A stretch of DNA of 64,000 nt from the NCBI GenBank assembly GCA_045538875.1, contig JAZQEG010000003.1, positions 4,432 to 68,431 of the forward strand, in the 5' to 3' direction. Numbering within the stretch: position 1 is the first letter of the stretch; every line of letters begins with the position of its first letter. A model generated the notes under the pieces. It did no database searches. It saw only the letters and a list, made by a program, of their open reading frames with translations, and was not told where the DNA came from. Below are positions 61,936-64,000 of this stretch, one piece after another. The DNA comes from RGIG4708 sp045538875. Its GTDB lineage: Bacteria; Bacillota; Clostridia; UMGS1810. Made by a program: the position numbers and the translations under genes.

Positions 61936-62214
61936 ATGTTCGCATTAAACATACAGCTTTTCGCTCATAAAAAAGGTATGGGCAGCACAAAGAACGGCCG
62001 TGACAGTGAGTCCAAGCGACTTGGCGTTAAAAAGGCAGACGGTTCTTATGTAGTTTCAGGTAACATCCTTGTAAGACAGCGCGGCACAAAAATTCATCCG
62101 GGTGTTAATGTAAAAAGAGGTAGCGACGATACACTTTTCGCAGTTGCCAACGGCAAAGTTAAGTTTGAAAGACTTGGCAAAGACAAAAAGCAGGTAAGTG
62201 TAATCGCACAGTAA
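61936..62214 (+). CDS. rpmA: 50S ribosomal protein L27 with Prp-cleaved extension
   Basis: L27 of 92 aa. N-terminal nine residues, MFALNIQLF, precede the mature AHKKGMGSTKNGRDS, the typical Firmicute extension that Prp must remove for a functional ribosome. It starts just after the prp stop, behind TTGGAGGTG. Confidence 0.97.
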   Translation: MFALNIQLFAHKKGMGSTKNGRDSESKRLGVKKADGSYVVSGNILVRQRGTKIHPGVNVKRGSDDTLFAVANGKVKFERLGKDKKQVSVIAQ

Positions 62215-62222
62215 TTAAGCAC

Positions 62223-62253
62223 AAAAGCCGAGTGTTAATACACTCGGCTTTTT
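62223..62253 (+). terminator. rpmA terminator
   Basis: AAAGCCGAGTGT pairs with ACACTCGGCTTT; T-run follows. obgE therefore has separate or read-through transcription. Confidence 0.9.
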
Positions 62254-62320
62254 AAATCTGATAATATCAAAATAAATTATTTTTTTAGTGCTTGCACTAA
62301 TTAATGAAAGGACTAAACAT

Positions 62321-63601
62321 ATGCTTGCAGATACAGCTACCATTACTATACAAGCGGGCAACGGCGGCAACGGGCTTGTGTCATTTCACCGTGAAAAATA
62401 TGTTGCAGCAGGCGGTCCCGACGGCGGCGACGGCGGCAGAGGAGGCAGTGTAATATTTGTTGCGGACTCTAAGCTCTCTACCCTTGCCGATTTTCGCTAC
62501 AAAAAGCACTACAAGGCACAAAACGGTGAGGATGGGCGCAGTGCACGATCAAGCGGCAAAAACGGCGCCGACCTTGTTGTAAAAGTGCCTGTTGGCACAG
62601 TTATAAAAGATATTGAACGCAACCGAATAATTGCCGATATGAAAACCGAAGGGCAGGAGTTTGTGGCTGCAAAAGGCGGCAGCGGCGGCTGGGGCAACTC
62701 GCATTTTGCAACTGCAACAAGGCAAATTCCCCGTTTTGCAAAAAGCGGCACCGAAGGCGAAGCAAGGCAAATCAGCCTTGAACTTAAGTTGCTTGCCGAT
62801 GTAGGCCTTGTGGGCTTTCCAAATGTAGGCAAATCCACATTGCTTTCGGTTGTAAGTGATGCAAAACCCAAAATTGCAAACTACCACTTTACCACTTTGG
62901 AGCCAAATCTTGGTGTTGTAGACCTTGGAGTTGAGGGCAGCTTTGTTATTGCGGATATCCCGGGGCTTATAGAGGGCGCAAGCGCAGGCATTGGCCTTGG
63001 TCACGAATTTTTGCGCCATGTTGAGCGTACCCGCCTTTTACTTCATGTGGTGGATGCATCGGGCATTGAGGGGCGCAATCCAATAGATGATTTTGACCTT
63101 ATCAATAACGAAATCACCACATACAATCCCCTTCTTGCTCAAAAACCTCAGATTGTTGTTGCAAACAAAAAGGATGTTGTGTATGATGACACTATTTACG
63201 AGGGATTTTGCAGCGAAATGGAATCGAGAGGCTACAAGGTGTTTCGTATTTCGGCTGCAACACAGCTTGGAACTAACGAGCTTATGCTTTATGTATCGTC
63301 AATTCTTGATACAATTCCTGCCCCTGTCCTTGTGGCTGAAGAGGATGAACAAATCACCGTTATTGCATTTGAGGATGAACAAGATTATACAATCACTCGT
63401 GACGATGACGGTGCATTTGTAGTTGAGGGCAGCTGGATTAAAAAGCTCATAGGTTCTACCAATTTTGACGATGCCGAATCGCTCACATACTTTCAAAATG
63501 CACTTCGCCGTAAGGGCGTAATTAAAGACCTTGTAAAAAAGGGATGTTGTGAGGGCGACTCAGTTAAGATGTATGATATAGAATTTGATTTTGTTGATTA
63601 G
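62321..63601 (+). CDS. obgE: GTPase Obg (ObgE/CgtA)
   Basis: A 426-aa ribosome-associated GTPase. The ATG at 62321 follows AAAGGACTAAACAT. The glycine-rich Obg fold occupies about 1-158 (AGNGGNGLVSFHREK, GGDGGRGG). The G domain has GFPNVGKST, the switch segment YHFTTLEPNLG, DIPGLIEGA and NKKD. A C-terminal OCT-type domain follows (about 345-426: TITRDDDGAFVVEGSWI). It acts in 50S assembly and stress signalling. Location beside rplU-rpmA is conserved. Confidence 0.97.
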   Translation: MLADTATITIQAGNGGNGLVSFHREKYVAAGGPDGGDGGRGGSVIFVADSKLSTLADFRYKKHYKAQNGEDGRSARSSGKNGADLVVKVPVGTVIKDIERNRIIADMKTEGQEFVAAKGGSGGWGNSHFATATRQIPRFAKSGTEGEARQISLELKLLADVGLVGFPNVGKSTLLSVVSDAKPKIANYHFTTLEPNLGVVDLGVEGSFVIADIPGLIEGASAGIGLGHEFLRHVERTRLLLHVVDASGIEGRNPIDDFDLINNEITTYNPLLAQKPQIVVANKKDVVYDDTIYEGFCSEMESRGYKVFRISAATQLGTNELMLYVSSILDTIPAPVLVAEEDEQITVIAFEDEQDYTITRDDDGAFVVEGSWIKKLIGSTNFDDAESLTYFQNALRRKGVIKDLVKKGCCEGDSVKMYDIEFDFVD

Positions 63602-63763
63602 CTGCCCTTAAAACTAAATAATTACAAATTGCCAAACATTGATTTTTGGGCGCAATAAATAGTAGCTGCCCGTTGAAAATTTTATTAAAATATAAAATAA
63701 GCAAAGTGATTTGGTTATATTAAACAAAAAACAATTCAGTTTGGTTTTTTTTGTTTAATGGGA

Positions 63764-63792
63764 TTGACTTAAAAAAATAGTTGTGATATACT
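63764..63792 (+). promoter_or_regulatory. Promoter of the final secreted-protein gene
   Basis: TTGACT (63764-63769), 17-base spacer, TATACT (63787-63792). An A/T-rich inverted repeat (63721-63757, TAAACAAAAAA with TTTTTTGTTTA) precedes it and could terminate obgE. Confidence 0.7.
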
Positions 63793-63823
63793 TAGTATAT
63801 ATTATAGAAAAAGGTGGATTAAA

Positions 63824-64000
63824 ATGAAAAAAGTATTAAGTTTATTAATTACACTTTCTATTGTTGCAACAATGCTTGTTGTGCCAAGTGTATCTGTAAG
63901 TGCATCCGGCTTAGCATCATTTACAGCCGCAATTGAAAGCGAAGGAACATTGGTTTTTGAAGAGGATTATAACTACGGCAGTACATATCTCACATCAGAT
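63824..64000 (+). CDS. Secreted protein, 5' part
   Basis: The first 59 codons of a gene that continues beyond the window. AAAAAGGTGG precedes the ATG. The product starts with a signal peptide (MKKVLSLLITLSIVATMLVV, cleavage probably after VSASG or nearby), then TAAIESEGTLVFEEDYNYGSTY. The family cannot be recognised from this fragment; it is likely an extracellular or surface protein. Confidence 0.85.
   Translation, partial: MKKVLSLLITLSIVATMLVVPSVSVSASGLASFTAAIESEGTLVFEEDYNYGSTYLTSD

Overview
The window is a 64 kb piece of chromosome from a low-GC anaerobic member of the Clostridia (Bacillota). Four things point there. L27 has a short N-terminal extension and sits beside the protease Prp that removes it. 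The order rpoB-rpoC-L7Ae-rpsL-rpsG-fusA-tuf is Firmicute-like. There is a minimal SufC-SufB pair instead of a full SUF operon, and a surface enzyme with SLH anchors. Homologues of the sporulation proteases SpoIVFA/SpoIVFB occur, but these alone do not prove sporulation. I cannot place the organism below class with confidence.

Layout. 1-350 is the end of a secreted CAP-domain protein. 401-9257 (minus) is a complete histidine operon led by a TrpR-like regulator; two copies of a 106-bp repeat around a structured spacer lie between hisD and hisC. 9554-12516 (plus) holds serC-serA and a membrane coiled-coil protein, followed by tRNA-Asp (minus). 12894-18883 holds an SDR, an RluA pseudouridine synthase, metY-metA and sufC-sufB. 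19198-23504 is a three-gene cassette of unknown function with WG-like and TPR-like repeats. 23809-36660 is the RNA polymerase and translation cluster. 36858-38956 holds an acyltransferase-like membrane protein, ybaK and ispA. 39118-46196 (minus) holds a pyridoxal kinase, ligA, a DUF2344 protein, a TIGR03960-type radical SAM protein, an M50 protease and an M23 peptidase.

46248-57398 is the most unusual part. Nine minus-strand genes form a podovirus-like head and packaging module: a scaffold-like protein, an N4-gp56-type major capsid protein, a small protein, putative small and clear large terminase subunits, a 54-aa protein, a connector-like protein, a gp10-like stabilisation protein and a coiled-coil, possibly injection, protein. 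No portal, integrase, replication or lysis gene is present. The module is cut in two by a plus-strand operon (yaiI, a nucleotidyltransferase, uxuA, a fructuronate-reductase-type SDR) and a separately promoted lipoprotein gene. The capsid and scaffold proteins begin with the same kind of motif that Prp cleaves in L27, and prp lies about 4 kb away. The terminase keeps all its catalytic residues, so this may be a domesticated or satellite particle-forming locus rather than plain debris.

57710-63601 (plus) holds an SLH-anchored phosphodiester glycosidase, a gluconate 5-dehydrogenase-like SDR, and rplU-prp-rpmA-obgE. In many Clostridia the genes at 42-46 kb and the rplU-obgE genes form one neighbourhood. 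Here they are on opposite strands, separated by the phage-like and sugar-acid genes, so the segment looks like a rearrangement hot spot. The window ends in the start of a secreted protein.
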